A DNA stretch of 64,000 bases from Sphingomonas sp. (lineage in GTDB: Bacteria > Pseudomonadota > Alphaproteobacteria > Sphingomonadales > Sphingomonadaceae), in contig QFPK01000011.1 in NCBI GenBank assembly GCA_003248865.1, positions 62,001-126,000 of the forward strand. Direction: 5' to 3'. The notes below the pieces were generated by a model. The model was not told the DNA's origin and searched no databases. It saw only the letters and a list, made by a program, of their open reading frames with translations. This document shows, piece by piece, positions 8,325-16,728 of the stretch. Made by a program: the position numbers and the translations under genes. How positions within the stretch are numbered: the first letter of the stretch is position 1; each line of letters begins with the position of its first letter.

Positions 8325-9635
8325 ATGCTGTACGACGCCTATGAAATGGGCCGCACCTGGCTCAACGGGGCCAGCGCCGCTGCCCGACTCGGCGCGGACT
8401 GGTGGACGAATCCCGCCAATCCCTTCGCCTACACAGGGGCCGGTGAAGTCGCAGCTGCAGCACTGGATGTGTTCAGCCATGCCTCCGCCCCACGCGGCAA
8501 GCCGGGCTTCGGTTTCACCTCCACGCTCGTCGATGGCCAGCCGGTGCCGGTGGTGGAAGTCATCGTGGACAGGAAGCCCTTCGGCCAGCTGAAGCGCTTC
8601 GATCGGCTGGGTGCCTCGCCGAACGATCCCAAGCTGCTCATCGTCGCCCCCATGTCGGGCCACTATGCCACGCTGCTGCGCGGCACGGTGGAGCGGATGC
8701 TGCCCAACCATGATGTCTACATCACCGACTGGCGCGATGCGAAAATGGCCCCCCTGTCGGACGGCCGCTTCGATCTGGATGACTATATCGACTATGTGAT
8801 CGACTGGCTGTCGATCATCACCCCGCCGGGTTCACCGCGGGCGCATCTGTTAGCGGTGTGTCAGCCCTCGGTGCCGGTCTATGCGGCCGTCGCCCTGATG
8901 TCCGCGCAGAAGCACCCCGCGCTGCCCTGTACGCTTACCATGATGGGCGGTCCGGTCGACACCCGTCGCGCGCCCACCGCGGTGAACACGCTGGCGATGG
9001 AACGTCCCTTCGCCTGGTTCGAGAACAGCGTGATCGCGACCGTTCCGGCCATGTATCCGGGCTCCGGCCGCAAGGTCTATCCGGGCTTCCTGCAGCTGGC
9101 CGGATTCATGTCAATGAACCTCGGCAACCACATGATTTCCCACTGGGAAATGTTCAAGCATCTGGTGCAGGGCGATGGCGATTCAGCCGACGCCACCAAG
9201 ACCTTTTACGATGAATATCGTTCCGTCTGCGACATGACGGCGGAATTCTACCTGCAGACCATCGACAAGGTGTTCCAGACCCACCAGCTCCCGCGCGGGG
9301 TCATGACCCACCGCGGCGTACCGGTGGATCCCGGCGCCATCACCGATGTGTCCATCTTCGCCATCGAGGGCGAGCGCGACGACATCTCCGGCATCGGCCA
9401 GACGAAGGCGGCGCTGGATATCGCGGTCAACCTGGCCGAGGATCGCAAGCGCTACTTCCTCGTGCCCGGCGTGGGCCATTACGGCATCTTCAACGGCCGC
9501 CGCTGGCGCGAGATCATCGCCCCGGAACTGGAAGGCTTCATCCGCACCAGCTGCCCCAATGCGCCACTGCACGGTGCGGGCCGCCATGAGGCCCATATCG
9601 ACATGGACGCCCCAGCGGGCGTCGATTTCGCCTAA
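8325..9635 (+). CDS. phaZ: Intracellular polyhydroxyalkanoate depolymerase
   Basis: A 436-residue cytoplasmic alpha/beta hydrolase without signal peptide. MLYDAYEMGRTW opens the family; the nucleophilic Cys179 sits in the lipase-box-like LLAVCQPSVPV, the acid is in FAIEGERDDISG and the catalytic His in LVPGVGHYGIFNG. TDWRDAKMAPLSDGRFDLDDY is characteristic of PhaZ1 enzymes. It degrades stored poly(3-hydroxybutyrate) to monomer or oligomer that BdhA, encoded divergently, can oxidise. The start at 8325 has AAGAGG at proper spacing; the frame extends 15 codons upstream. Its stop overlaps the convergent phosphodiesterase stop. Confidence 0.9.
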   Translation: MLYDAYEMGRTWLNGASAAARLGADWWTNPANPFAYTGAGEVAAAALDVFSHASAPRGKPGFGFTSTLVDGQPVPVVEVIVDRKPFGQLKRFDRLGASPNDPKLLIVAPMSGHYATLLRGTVERMLPNHDVYITDWRDAKMAPLSDGRFDLDDYIDYVIDWLSIITPPGSPRAHLLAVCQPSVPVYAAVALMSAQKHPALPCTLTMMGGPVDTRRAPTAVNTLAMERPFAWFENSVIATVPAMYPGSGRKVYPGFLQLAGFMSMNLGNHMISHWEMFKHLVQGDGDSADATKTFYDEYRSVCDMTAEFYLQTIDKVFQTHQLPRGVMTHRGVPVDPGAITDVSIFAIEGERDDISGIGQTKAALDIAVNLAEDRKRYFLVPGVGHYGIFNGRRWREIIAPELEGFIRTSCPNAPLHGAGRHEAHIDMDAPAGVDFA

Positions 9636-10894
9636 TCCTGCTTGGTGGTCATCGCTGCGTCGAAGGGGCTGGCATCGCCGTCCAGCCCTGTGCCGTCGGG
9701 CAGATCCAGAAGTTTGCGCAGAAGCGGCGCCACATCGACATTGTCGAACGGGTCGAGCTTCACGCCATGGCGGAATGCCGGCCCGCTGGCGATGAACAGG
9801 GCGGCCATGTCCGGGGCTGCATTGTCGTAACCGTGATTGCCGCCTGTGAAAGGCGCCGCAGGCGCAGTCGGCAAGATCAGCCAGCCCACCTGCGCCAGGC
9901 ACAGAAAGGGCGGCACGCGCGGATTGCGGCCATAGGCAAATCGGGCGGGGATCGCCTTGCGCCGCCAGCACTGCATGTGCGGATGCGGCTGCAACAGCGC
10001 TTCGGCAAGCTCCTGCTCCCGCCCGGCGAGCGGTTGGAAACTGGCGTAGGGCCCGGATTCCACAATCCGTGCGCTTCCGTCTGGCAAGATCGAATCCAGC
10101 GCGATGACCCGCTCACTGGAGGTCGCGGCCATGCCATGATCCGCCACGACCAGCACATTGGCCGGCTGCTTCAGGGCTTCCAGTCCGCGCAGCAGATCGC
10201 CGATCCGGGCATCGGCCTCGCGAATGGTCTCGGTTGTACGCGGGTCTGACGGGCCATAGTGGTGGCCGCTCCAGTCGACGCTGTCCATGTAGGACAGCAG
10301 CAGCCGCGGCTGATTTTCAACCGGGCGACGTACCCAGTCCAGAAGCGCTTCGATCCGCTGCCTGTTGCTGATGGCCTGGTTGAACTGCACCCAGTCATCC
10401 GGCCGGATTCCGCCTGGCACGATATGCGCGGCCTGCTGCCGCTTCCCGCCCCAACCCACATTGCTGCCGGGCCAGAACATGGTGGCAGAGCGCACCCCGG
10501 CCCGATGCGCCGTAACCCAGACCGGCTCGGCCGCGTTCCACCAGAAGGGGTCATCCGACGCCATGGTGAAGCGCTCACCAGGTCGTTCGGGGTCTTCCAT
10601 GTTGTTGGCGACGATTCCATGTTGGTCGGGGCGCAGTCCTGTCACCAAGGTCCAGTGATTGGGAAAGGTTTTGCTGGGAAAGGAGGGGCGCATCGGGCCG
10701 GAAACCCCCTCGGCCGCCAGCCGCGCCAGCACCGGCGTGTCGCGCGGGTTCACATAGTCCGCACGAAAGCCGTCGATTGAGATCATGATCGTCACAGGTT
10801 CGCGCACTTCGGCGCGTTCCATGACGGCGGTCGGCGGCAGGCTGGTGGCAGCGCATCCGGCTAACAGCAGCAGGGCAGGAATCGCGAATCGCAT
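9632..10894 (-). CDS. Type I phosphodiesterase/nucleotide pyrophosphatase lipoprotein (alkaline phosphatase superfamily)
   Basis: A 420-residue protein with a lipobox (ALLLLAGC), hence a probable lipid-anchored periplasmic or outer-membrane enzyme. The NPP-family core is clear: metal ligand Asp in MISIDGFRADY, the catalytic Thr in FPSKTFPNHWTLVTG, GLRPDQHGIVANNM, metal ligands in YMDSVDWSGHHYGP, VVADHGM and GNHGYDN. Such enzymes cleave nucleotide or lipid phosphodiesters. AAAGGA precedes the ATG by seven bases. Substrate unknown. It is convergent with phaZ and stands alone, upstream of uup in the same orientation with 48 bases between. Confidence 0.85.
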   Translation of the reverse strand: MRFAIPALLLLAGCAATSLPPTAVMERAEVREPVTIMISIDGFRADYVNPRDTPVLARLAAEGVSGPMRPSFPSKTFPNHWTLVTGLRPDQHGIVANNMEDPERPGERFTMASDDPFWWNAAEPVWVTAHRAGVRSATMFWPGSNVGWGGKRQQAAHIVPGGIRPDDWVQFNQAISNRQRIEALLDWVRRPVENQPRLLLSYMDSVDWSGHHYGPSDPRTTETIREADARIGDLLRGLEALKQPANVLVVADHGMAATSSERVIALDSILPDGSARIVESGPYASFQPLAGREQELAEALLQPHPHMQCWRRKAIPARFAYGRNPRVPPFLCLAQVGWLILPTAPAAPFTGGNHGYDNAAPDMAALFIASGPAFRHGVKLDPFDNVDVAPLLRKLLDLPDGTGLDGDASPFDAAMTTKQD

Positions 10895-10942
10895 GGCCTG
10901 TCCTTTGCCGGGAAATATGGCAGCCGTTCGAGCGTGGGCGGC

Positions 10943-12730
10943 TCAGCCCAGCGCTTCGGCCTTCTCTGCCACTTCCAGCCAGCGCAGTTCGGCGGCTTCC
11001 AATTTACCGCGCGACGTCTCGATGGCGGTGGTCAATCGGTCGAACTCCGCAGGGTTCCGGGCATAGAGGCCGGGATCTCCCAGTTTCGCTTCTGCGGCGC
11101 TGATCTCGGCCTCGATCTTCGCGATTTCGCCGGGCAGCCGGTCCAGATCATGCTGGTCCTTGAAGCTCAGCTTCTTGGCCGGGCCGGAGGGCGCCGCAGG
11201 GGAGGGGGCAGCCTTCGCCGGCGCCGCCTTCTTCGCCTTGACTGCCCGCTCCTGCCACAGCTGCTCCAGCTCCCGATAGCCGCCCGCGACAACATCCGCC
11301 CGGCCGGAGCCATCCAGCCCGATCGTCATCGTCGTGGTGCGATCCAGAAAGTCCCGGTCGTGGGAGACGATCAGCACCGTGCCGTCATAGTCGGAGATCA
11401 CCTCCTGCAGCAGGTCCAGCGTCTCCAGATCGAGATCGTTGGTCGGCTCGTCCAGTACCAGCAGGTTGGAATCGCGCGCGAATTCCCGCGCCAGCAGCAA
11501 CCGCGAGCGCTCGCCCCCGGAAAAGGTGCCGATCTTGGCGTCGGCCACGCTGGGCGGAAACAGGAACTGCTTCAGATAACCCTGGATATGGGTCTTGTGC
11601 CCGCGCACCTCGATCCAGTCGCCGCCGTCCGCCAGCACGTCGCGCACCCGCTTGTTGGGCTCCATCAGCTTGCGCTGCTGGTCGATGGCAATCCCGTTCA
11701 GCGTCTTCGCCCGCGTCACCGTTCCCTCGTCGGGCTGCAGCTCGCCGGTGAGGAGGCGCAGAAGCGTGGTCTTCCCGGCGCCGTTCGGCCCCACCACCCC
11801 GATCCGGTCCCCGCGCTGAATGCGAATCGAGAAATCCTTCAGGATCGTGCGCTCACCATAGCGCTTGGTCACGCCCTCGGCCTCGATCACCATCTTTGAT
11901 TTCACATCGTCGGTCGCCAGCGCGAGCTTGGCCGTGCCCTGCACCCCCAGCATCGCCTTGCGCGACGCGCGCATCTGGTGAAGCCGCTCCAGCCGGCCCT
12001 GATTGCGCCGCCGCCGCGCCGTCACGCCGCGCTGCAGCCAGTGCAGTTCCTGCGCGATCTTGGTGTCCAGCTTGTCGGCGATCTTCGCCTCTTCAGCATA
12101 GACGGCTTCGGTCCAGGCCTCGAAGCCGCCGAACCCCACCTCCTGTCGCCGCAGCTGCCCGCGATCCAGCCACAGGCAGGCCTTGGTCAGGCGGGTCAGG
12201 AAGGTGCGGTCATGGCTGATCACCAGAAAGGCGCCGCCATAGCGGGTCAGCCAGCCCTCCAGCCAGTCGATGGCTTCCAGATCCAGATGGTTGGTGGGCT
12301 CGTCCAGCAACAGCAAATCGGGCTGCTGGGCCAGCGCCCGCGCGATGGCCGCCCGCCGCCGTTCCCCGCCAGAGGCATTGGCCGCCGTCAGCCCAAGGTC
12401 CAGCCCCAGCTGGGTCGCAATCGCTTCCACTTCATGCCGGGGCGGTGCATCCGGCTCCGCAAGCGCGAAATCCGCCAGCGTGTCGAACCCGGCGACCGGC
12501 GGGTCCTGCGGCAGCAGGATGATCTTCTGCCCCGGTTGCTGGGATCGGCGCCCCTTGTCCGGCTCCAGCGTGCCCGCGATCAGCCGCAGCAGCGTGGTCT
12601 TGCCCGCGCCATTGCGCCCGATCAGCGCTAGGCGGTCCTTCGCGCCGATGAACAGCGACAGATTCTCGAACAGCAGGCCATCGCCCTGCCGCAATGCGAT
12701 GTCTTCCAGCGAAACAATGGGGGCTGCCAT
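10943..12730 (-). CDS. uup: ABC-F family ATPase Uup
   Basis: A 595-residue soluble protein with two ABC ATPase domains. First domain: Walker A GRNGAGKTTLLRL and signature ASGGERRRAAIARAL; second: GPNGAGKTTLLRL and FSGGERSRLLLAREF. Between them is the ABC-F interdomain linker with basic helices. An Ala/Pro/Lys-rich spacer leads to a C-terminal coiled coil (residues about 520-595), which marks the Uup subfamily rather than EttA. Uup acts on ribosomes or branched DNA intermediates in E. coli. The first ATG at 12730 is used; a GTG six codons earlier is possible. Confidence 0.88.
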   Translation of the reverse strand: MAAPIVSLEDIALRQGDGLLFENLSLFIGAKDRLALIGRNGAGKTTLLRLIAGTLEPDKGRRSQQPGQKIILLPQDPPVAGFDTLADFALAEPDAPPRHEVEAIATQLGLDLGLTAANASGGERRRAAIARALAQQPDLLLLDEPTNHLDLEAIDWLEGWLTRYGGAFLVISHDRTFLTRLTKACLWLDRGQLRRQEVGFGGFEAWTEAVYAEEAKIADKLDTKIAQELHWLQRGVTARRRRNQGRLERLHQMRASRKAMLGVQGTAKLALATDDVKSKMVIEAEGVTKRYGERTILKDFSIRIQRGDRIGVVGPNGAGKTTLLRLLTGELQPDEGTVTRAKTLNGIAIDQQRKLMEPNKRVRDVLADGGDWIEVRGHKTHIQGYLKQFLFPPSVADAKIGTFSGGERSRLLLAREFARDSNLLVLDEPTNDLDLETLDLLQEVISDYDGTVLIVSHDRDFLDRTTTMTIGLDGSGRADVVAGGYRELEQLWQERAVKAKKAAPAKAAPSPAAPSGPAKKLSFKDQHDLDRLPGEIAKIEAEISAAEAKLGDPGLYARNPAEFDRLTTAIETSRGKLEAAELRWLEVAEKAEALG

Positions 12731-12858
12731 GGCGCGGGCGCTTGCCACGCGGGTTCCGCCATGGCAACGCCTGAACCTTGATCATGCAGACTCCGGCGCT
12801 GACTATTCAGAAGTGGTTCACGGCCTTGGGCCTAGGCACGCTCCCGGAAACCAGCCTC

Positions 12859-13248
12859 ATGAAACTTCAGCCTGTTCATCTCTCGCGGCCGACGCTCGCC
12901 CTTGTCATTGCTCTCTGTGCGGCGCCTTCGTTGGCATTTGCCCCCGGGCCTGGCGGAGGTGGTGGCGCCCCGGCCGCGCGGCCGCCCATGCCGCAGCAGA
13001 ACCCCTTTGGTCGCGGTCGGCCCGTTTCGGATCATGATCAGGCCCGCATGTCCACCCGCTCTGGCGAGAATCGCGGCTTCGATGAGTTGATGCGCTCGGC
13101 ACAGACGCGTGGCCGTGGCGAATATCTCGGCGTAGAGCCCGATATCTCTCGGAACATCTATCGCTTCAAGTTCCTGCGTCCGGGTGGCAACGTGGTGTGG
13201 GTGGATGTAGACGGCCGCACGGGCCGCGTCGTTGCCGAGCGGGAATAA
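12859..13248 (+). CDS. Secreted PepSY-like small protein
   Basis: A 129-residue protein with signal peptide (TLALVIALCAAPSLAFA), then a Gly/Pro-rich linker and a C-terminal PepSY-like fold: GRGEYLGVEPDISRNIYRFKFL followed by VWVDVDGRTGRVV (the VDGRTG turn is typical). It is followed after 65 bases by a response regulator and histidine kinase on the same strand, so it may be a periplasmic modulator or target of that system. The ATG at 12859 gives the signal peptide directly; the frame extends 27 codons upstream through uup's leader. Confidence 0.7.
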   Translation: MKLQPVHLSRPTLALVIALCAAPSLAFAPGPGGGGGAPAARPPMPQQNPFGRGRPVSDHDQARMSTRSGENRGFDELMRSAQTRGRGEYLGVEPDISRNIYRFKFLRPGGNVVWVDVDGRTGRVVAERE

Positions 13249-13313
13249 CGCGGTAAGCTTTGTGGCCGGGACTGGATCAGGGGCTCGGTTGGGCCAGCGG
13301 AGGCAGTGATTTC

Positions 13314-13970
13314 ATGCGCGTTCTGATTGTCGAGGATGAACCCAACCTGCAGCGCCAGCTGCGGCAGACCCTGGAATCGGCCGGTTATGCCGTCGATTCC
13401 GCTGCCGATGGCGAGGAAGGTCAGTATCTGGGCGAAACCGAAGCCTATGATGCCGTGATCCTGGATCTGGGCCTGCCGGAAGTGGACGGCCTCACCGTGC
13501 TGGATCGCTGGCGCAAGCATGGCCACAAGATGCCGGTGCTGGTGCTTACTGCGCGCGACAGCTGGTCTGACAAGGTTGCCGGCCTCGATGCGGGGGCCGA
13601 CGATTATCTGGCGAAGCCCTTCCAGTCGGAAGAGCTGATCGCCCGCCTGCGCGCGCTGATCCGCCGCGCCTCTGGTAACGCCTCGTCGGAACTGGTCGCT
13701 GGCGATGTCCGGCTCGATACCCGCTCCGGCAGGGTGACGTTGTCGGGCGAACCGGTGAAGCTGACAGCGCAGGAATACAAGCTTCTGTCCTACCTGATGC
13801 ACCACAAGGGCAAGGTCGTTTCCCGCACCGAGCTGATCGAGCATATCTACGATCAGGATTTCGATCGCGATTCGAACACGATCGAGGTTTTCATCACAAG
13901 GATTCGGAAGAAGCTGGGTGCAGACCTCATCACCACCATCAGGGGCCTTGGCTACAGCCTCGAAAGCTGA
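13314..13970 (+). CDS. OmpR/PhoB-family response regulator
   Basis: A 218-residue two-domain regulator. The receiver has acidic pocket VEDE at residues 6-9, phospho-acceptor Asp51 in AVILDLGLPEVDG, Thr in VLVLTARD and Lys in DYLAKPFQSEEL. The C-terminal winged helix (VKLTAQEYKLLSYLM and the DSNTIEVFITRIRKKLG end) binds DNA. GGAGG lies eight bases before the ATG at 13314. It is the first of a kinase pair, overlapping the kinase frame, with the PepSY-like protein upstream; PhoP/QseB-like regulators have this layout. Confidence 0.9.
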   Translation: MRVLIVEDEPNLQRQLRQTLESAGYAVDSAADGEEGQYLGETEAYDAVILDLGLPEVDGLTVLDRWRKHGHKMPVLVLTARDSWSDKVAGLDAGADDYLAKPFQSEELIARLRALIRRASGNASSELVAGDVRLDTRSGRVTLSGEPVKLTAQEYKLLSYLMHHKGKVVSRTELIEHIYDQDFDRDSNTIEVFITRIRKKLGADLITTIRGLGYSLES

Positions 13971-15414
13971 GCCGACGGCCGAGCGCCGGGCCTCGGCCGA
14001 TTCCCCGGTTTCGCATGCTTCTTTGCTGCGCCGGTCGCCCGGCTCCATCAGCCGGCGGCTGCTGGTGGCCGCCATCATCTGGATTGCCGTGCTGATCGCG
14101 TTGGGCGGCACCGCGCTGGACCGCATCGTTACCGGAACCATTGTACGCAATTTCGATGCCCAGTTGTCCGTTGCGTTGCCTGCCATGATTGCCGCTGCCG
14201 AACTGGACCCTTTCGGGGACGTCCGCTTCAACCGGCAACCGGTCGACCCCCGTTTTAACGAACCCTATTCCGGGCTCTACTGGCAGGTGGCCGCGCAAGG
14301 CCATCTGCCGTTCCGCAGCCGGTCGCTCTGGGATCGGGAGCTTCCGGCGGATTTCACTGTTTCCTGTGTGGAACCATGTGCCTCACGTTCCACCAATTTC
14401 CGCAATGAGCCGGTACGGATTGTGGAGAGAGATGGCATTATCCCCGGTTCTCCGGTTGTGTGGCGCTTTCAGGTTGCTCAATCCACCGAGCAACTGGATG
14501 CGCAGGTCAGGGACGTACGGCGTACGCTGTGGCTCTCGCTCAGCGTTTTAGGGGCGGGCATGCTGGCGCTCGCCGTGCTGCAGGCCACCTACGGCCTGAT
14601 GCCGCTGCGGCGCGTTTCGGCGGCGATGGCAGCGATCCGTGCCGGCCGCATGAGCCGCGCCCCCACGGACGATGTGCCACCGGAAATCGCGCCCTTGGTG
14701 CATGAGTTGAATGCACTGCTGGATCACAATGAACAATCGGCGGAAGCAGCACGAATGCACGCCGGCAATCTGGCGCACGCGCTGAAGACACCGATGAGCG
14801 TGCTGACCAACGAAGCTGCCGCCAACAGCCCAGATCTCGCCCAGGCCGTTGTGCGGGAGTTGTCGACAATGCGGCGTCACATCGATCACCATCTGGCCCG
14901 CGCCCGCGCCATGGGCCGCCGCACATCGGCGACTGCCCGCACCGATGTGTGGCCGTCCCTGCAACGCCTCATCAACGCCATAGAACGAATCTATGCCGAA
15001 AAGGGCGTTGTGATCGATATCGCAGGAGACCGGGCTGCGTGCTTCAGAGGTGAGCGGCAGGATCTTGAAGAGTTGGCCGGAAATCTGATCGATAACGCGG
15101 CCAAATATGGCGGCGGCAGGGTGTTCGTGACAGTCAGCCAGAGCGAATCGGACCCCGGCTTCGTCTCGATCCTGGTGGAGGATGACGGGCAGGGCATCCC
15201 GGTGAAGTTGCGCGAAACCATGTTCGAACGCGGCGCACGCCTTGATACCGGCAAGCCCGGCACCGGCCTCGGCCTTGCAATCGTGCGAGATGTTGCCGGA
15301 ATCTACGGCGGCAGCGTCAGCCTGTCCGAATCGGAGGACCTCGGAGGGTTGATGGCGCGGCTGAGGCTGCCGTCCTGCCCGAATGACGAAAAAGCCGATG
15401 GAAAAGGGAACTGA
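13918..15414 (+). CDS. Sensor histidine kinase
   Basis: Up to 498 residues. A first membrane helix (LLVAAIIWIAVLIALGG) at about 49-65, a periplasmic sensing region of about 130 residues with two Cys (CVEPCAS), a second helix near 205-225, a HAMP-like linker, then dimerisation helix with phospho-acceptor His287 in NLAHALKTPMSVL and an ATPase with NLIDNAAKYGG, VEDDGQGIP and GTGLGLAIV. The HALKTP box and layout resemble PhoQ-type kinases. The only early start in frame is GTG at 13918, overlapping the regulator by 53 bases; a TTG near 14023 is possible. Partner of the preceding regulator. Confidence 0.85.
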   Translation: MQTSSPPSGALATASKAEPTAERRASADSPVSHASLLRRSPGSISRRLLVAAIIWIAVLIALGGTALDRIVTGTIVRNFDAQLSVALPAMIAAAELDPFGDVRFNRQPVDPRFNEPYSGLYWQVAAQGHLPFRSRSLWDRELPADFTVSCVEPCASRSTNFRNEPVRIVERDGIIPGSPVVWRFQVAQSTEQLDAQVRDVRRTLWLSLSVLGAGMLALAVLQATYGLMPLRRVSAAMAAIRAGRMSRAPTDDVPPEIAPLVHELNALLDHNEQSAEAARMHAGNLAHALKTPMSVLTNEAAANSPDLAQAVVRELSTMRRHIDHHLARARAMGRRTSATARTDVWPSLQRLINAIERIYAEKGVVIDIAGDRAACFRGERQDLEELAGNLIDNAAKYGGGRVFVTVSQSESDPGFVSILVEDDGQGIPVKLRETMFERGARLDTGKPGTGLGLAIVRDVAGIYGGSVSLSESEDLGGLMARLRLPSCPNDEKADGKGN

Positions 15415-15507
15415 CGGAGCCTTCTCCGGCTTGACTTCATGCGCCGCATCCTCAATAGGCGCGCCCCTGCACCGGGCCGAAGCGCCCGCTGTCAGTCGTC
15501 ATGGCCT

Positions 15508-15582
<75 letters not shown>

Positions 15583-15622
15583 TGACTTCCGCTGGAAATC
15601 TCCGCGAAACCCGTGTCTAAGG

Positions 15623-15643
15623 CCCCCAAGCAGCGTTTGGGGG
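15623..15643 (+). terminator. Perfect hairpin between tRNA-Thr and the permease start
   Basis: Seven-base arms CCCCCAA and TTGGGGG with a seven-base loop. It could end the tRNA transcript, but no T-run follows. The right arm GGGGG lies six bases before the permease ATG at 15650, so it may also be that gene's ribosome site. Confidence 0.45.
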
Positions 15644-15649
15644 TATTGC

Positions 15650-16690
15650 ATGACGGGCGGACAAGGCGTGCGGATCGATCTGCCGAAAGTGCCCCTGCTG
15701 CTCTGCGGCTTCCTCGCCGCGATGGCGATCCTTTACTTCGGCGCCGCCGTGTTCGAACCACTGGTGTTTTCGCTGTTCATCATCGCGCTGACGGCCCCCT
15801 TCATGTTCCGGCTGCGGCCGATCATCGGCAAGGGGCTGGCGATGATCGTCACCGTGCTGCTCACGCTGGCGGTGCTGCTGATCTTCTTCTCGGTGGTGGG
15901 CTGGGGCGTCACCCAGATCGTGCAATGGGTGTTCGCCAATCTGGCCCGCTTCGATGCCGTCTATCGGCAGGCCGAAGAGTGGCTGGCCACGCGCAACATG
16001 CCGATGGAAATGTTCCTGCCCGCCAGTTTCGATCCGCGCTGGATCATCGGGCCTGCGACCGCGCTGGTGGGGCAAATGCGCCTGATCAGCGGCTTCGCGC
16101 TCCTGATGTTCGTGTTCGTCGTGCTGGGCCTCACCGATCTCGAAGGCATGGGGCGCCGCCTCGCCCGCATCGAGGCCGAGCGGCCTAACCTCAAGATCTC
16201 GGTCGTCGCGCGGGACGTGTCGCAGAAGTTCGGCCTCTACATGAAGGTCCGGCTGGTGGTGAGCGTGATCGATTCGATCATCTGCTACCTCTTCTTCCGC
16301 CTGATGGGGCTGGACGAGCCGCTGGCCTGGGCCATTCTGGTCGGCACGCTCAACTTCATTCCCTTCATCGGCCCGCTGCTGGTGGCCGTGGCGCTGGGCC
16401 TGTTCGCGGCCGCGCAGTTCGGCAGTCTGTGGATGGTGTTCCTCGCGGTCGGCGGCACAACGGCGATCAATTTCGTACTTGGCAGCTATATCGAGCCGCT
16501 GATGGCAGGCTCGGCACTGTCCATGTCCCCGGTACTGGTGCTGTTCGCCGTGTTCTTCTGGGCGGTGATCTGGGGCATTCCCGGCGCCTTCATCGGCGTG
16601 CAGATCATGATCGTCACGCTGGCCGTGCTGCGCGTGATGCCGTCCGCCAGCTGGATTGCTGACCTGTTTTCCGGACAGGAACAACCCTAG
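15650..16690 (+). CDS. AI-2E family transporter (PerM-like permease)
   Basis: A 346-residue polytopic membrane protein with about eight hydrophobic segments. The pattern of two early helices (AAMAILYFGAAVFEPLVFSL), a soluble central region, and the late block LVGTLNFIPFIGPLLV and EPLMAGSALSMSPVLVLFAV is characteristic of the AI-2E/TqsA/PerM family (formerly UPF0118). Members export or exchange small solutes, including autoinducer-2 in E. coli and Na+/H+ in some bacteria; the substrate here is unknown. Start ATG at 15650 follows a GGGGG that lies in a hairpin arm. Confidence 0.85.
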   Translation: MTGGQGVRIDLPKVPLLLCGFLAAMAILYFGAAVFEPLVFSLFIIALTAPFMFRLRPIIGKGLAMIVTVLLTLAVLLIFFSVVGWGVTQIVQWVFANLARFDAVYRQAEEWLATRNMPMEMFLPASFDPRWIIGPATALVGQMRLISGFALLMFVFVVLGLTDLEGMGRRLARIEAERPNLKISVVARDVSQKFGLYMKVRLVVSVIDSIICYLFFRLMGLDEPLAWAILVGTLNFIPFIGPLLVAVALGLFAAAQFGSLWMVFLAVGGTTAINFVLGSYIEPLMAGSALSMSPVLVLFAVFFWAVIWGIPGAFIGVQIMIVTLAVLRVMPSASWIADLFSGQEQP

Positions 16691-16728
16691 GCGGCACTTT
16701 CCGGGATGAGCAGCAGTCGACAATCGCT

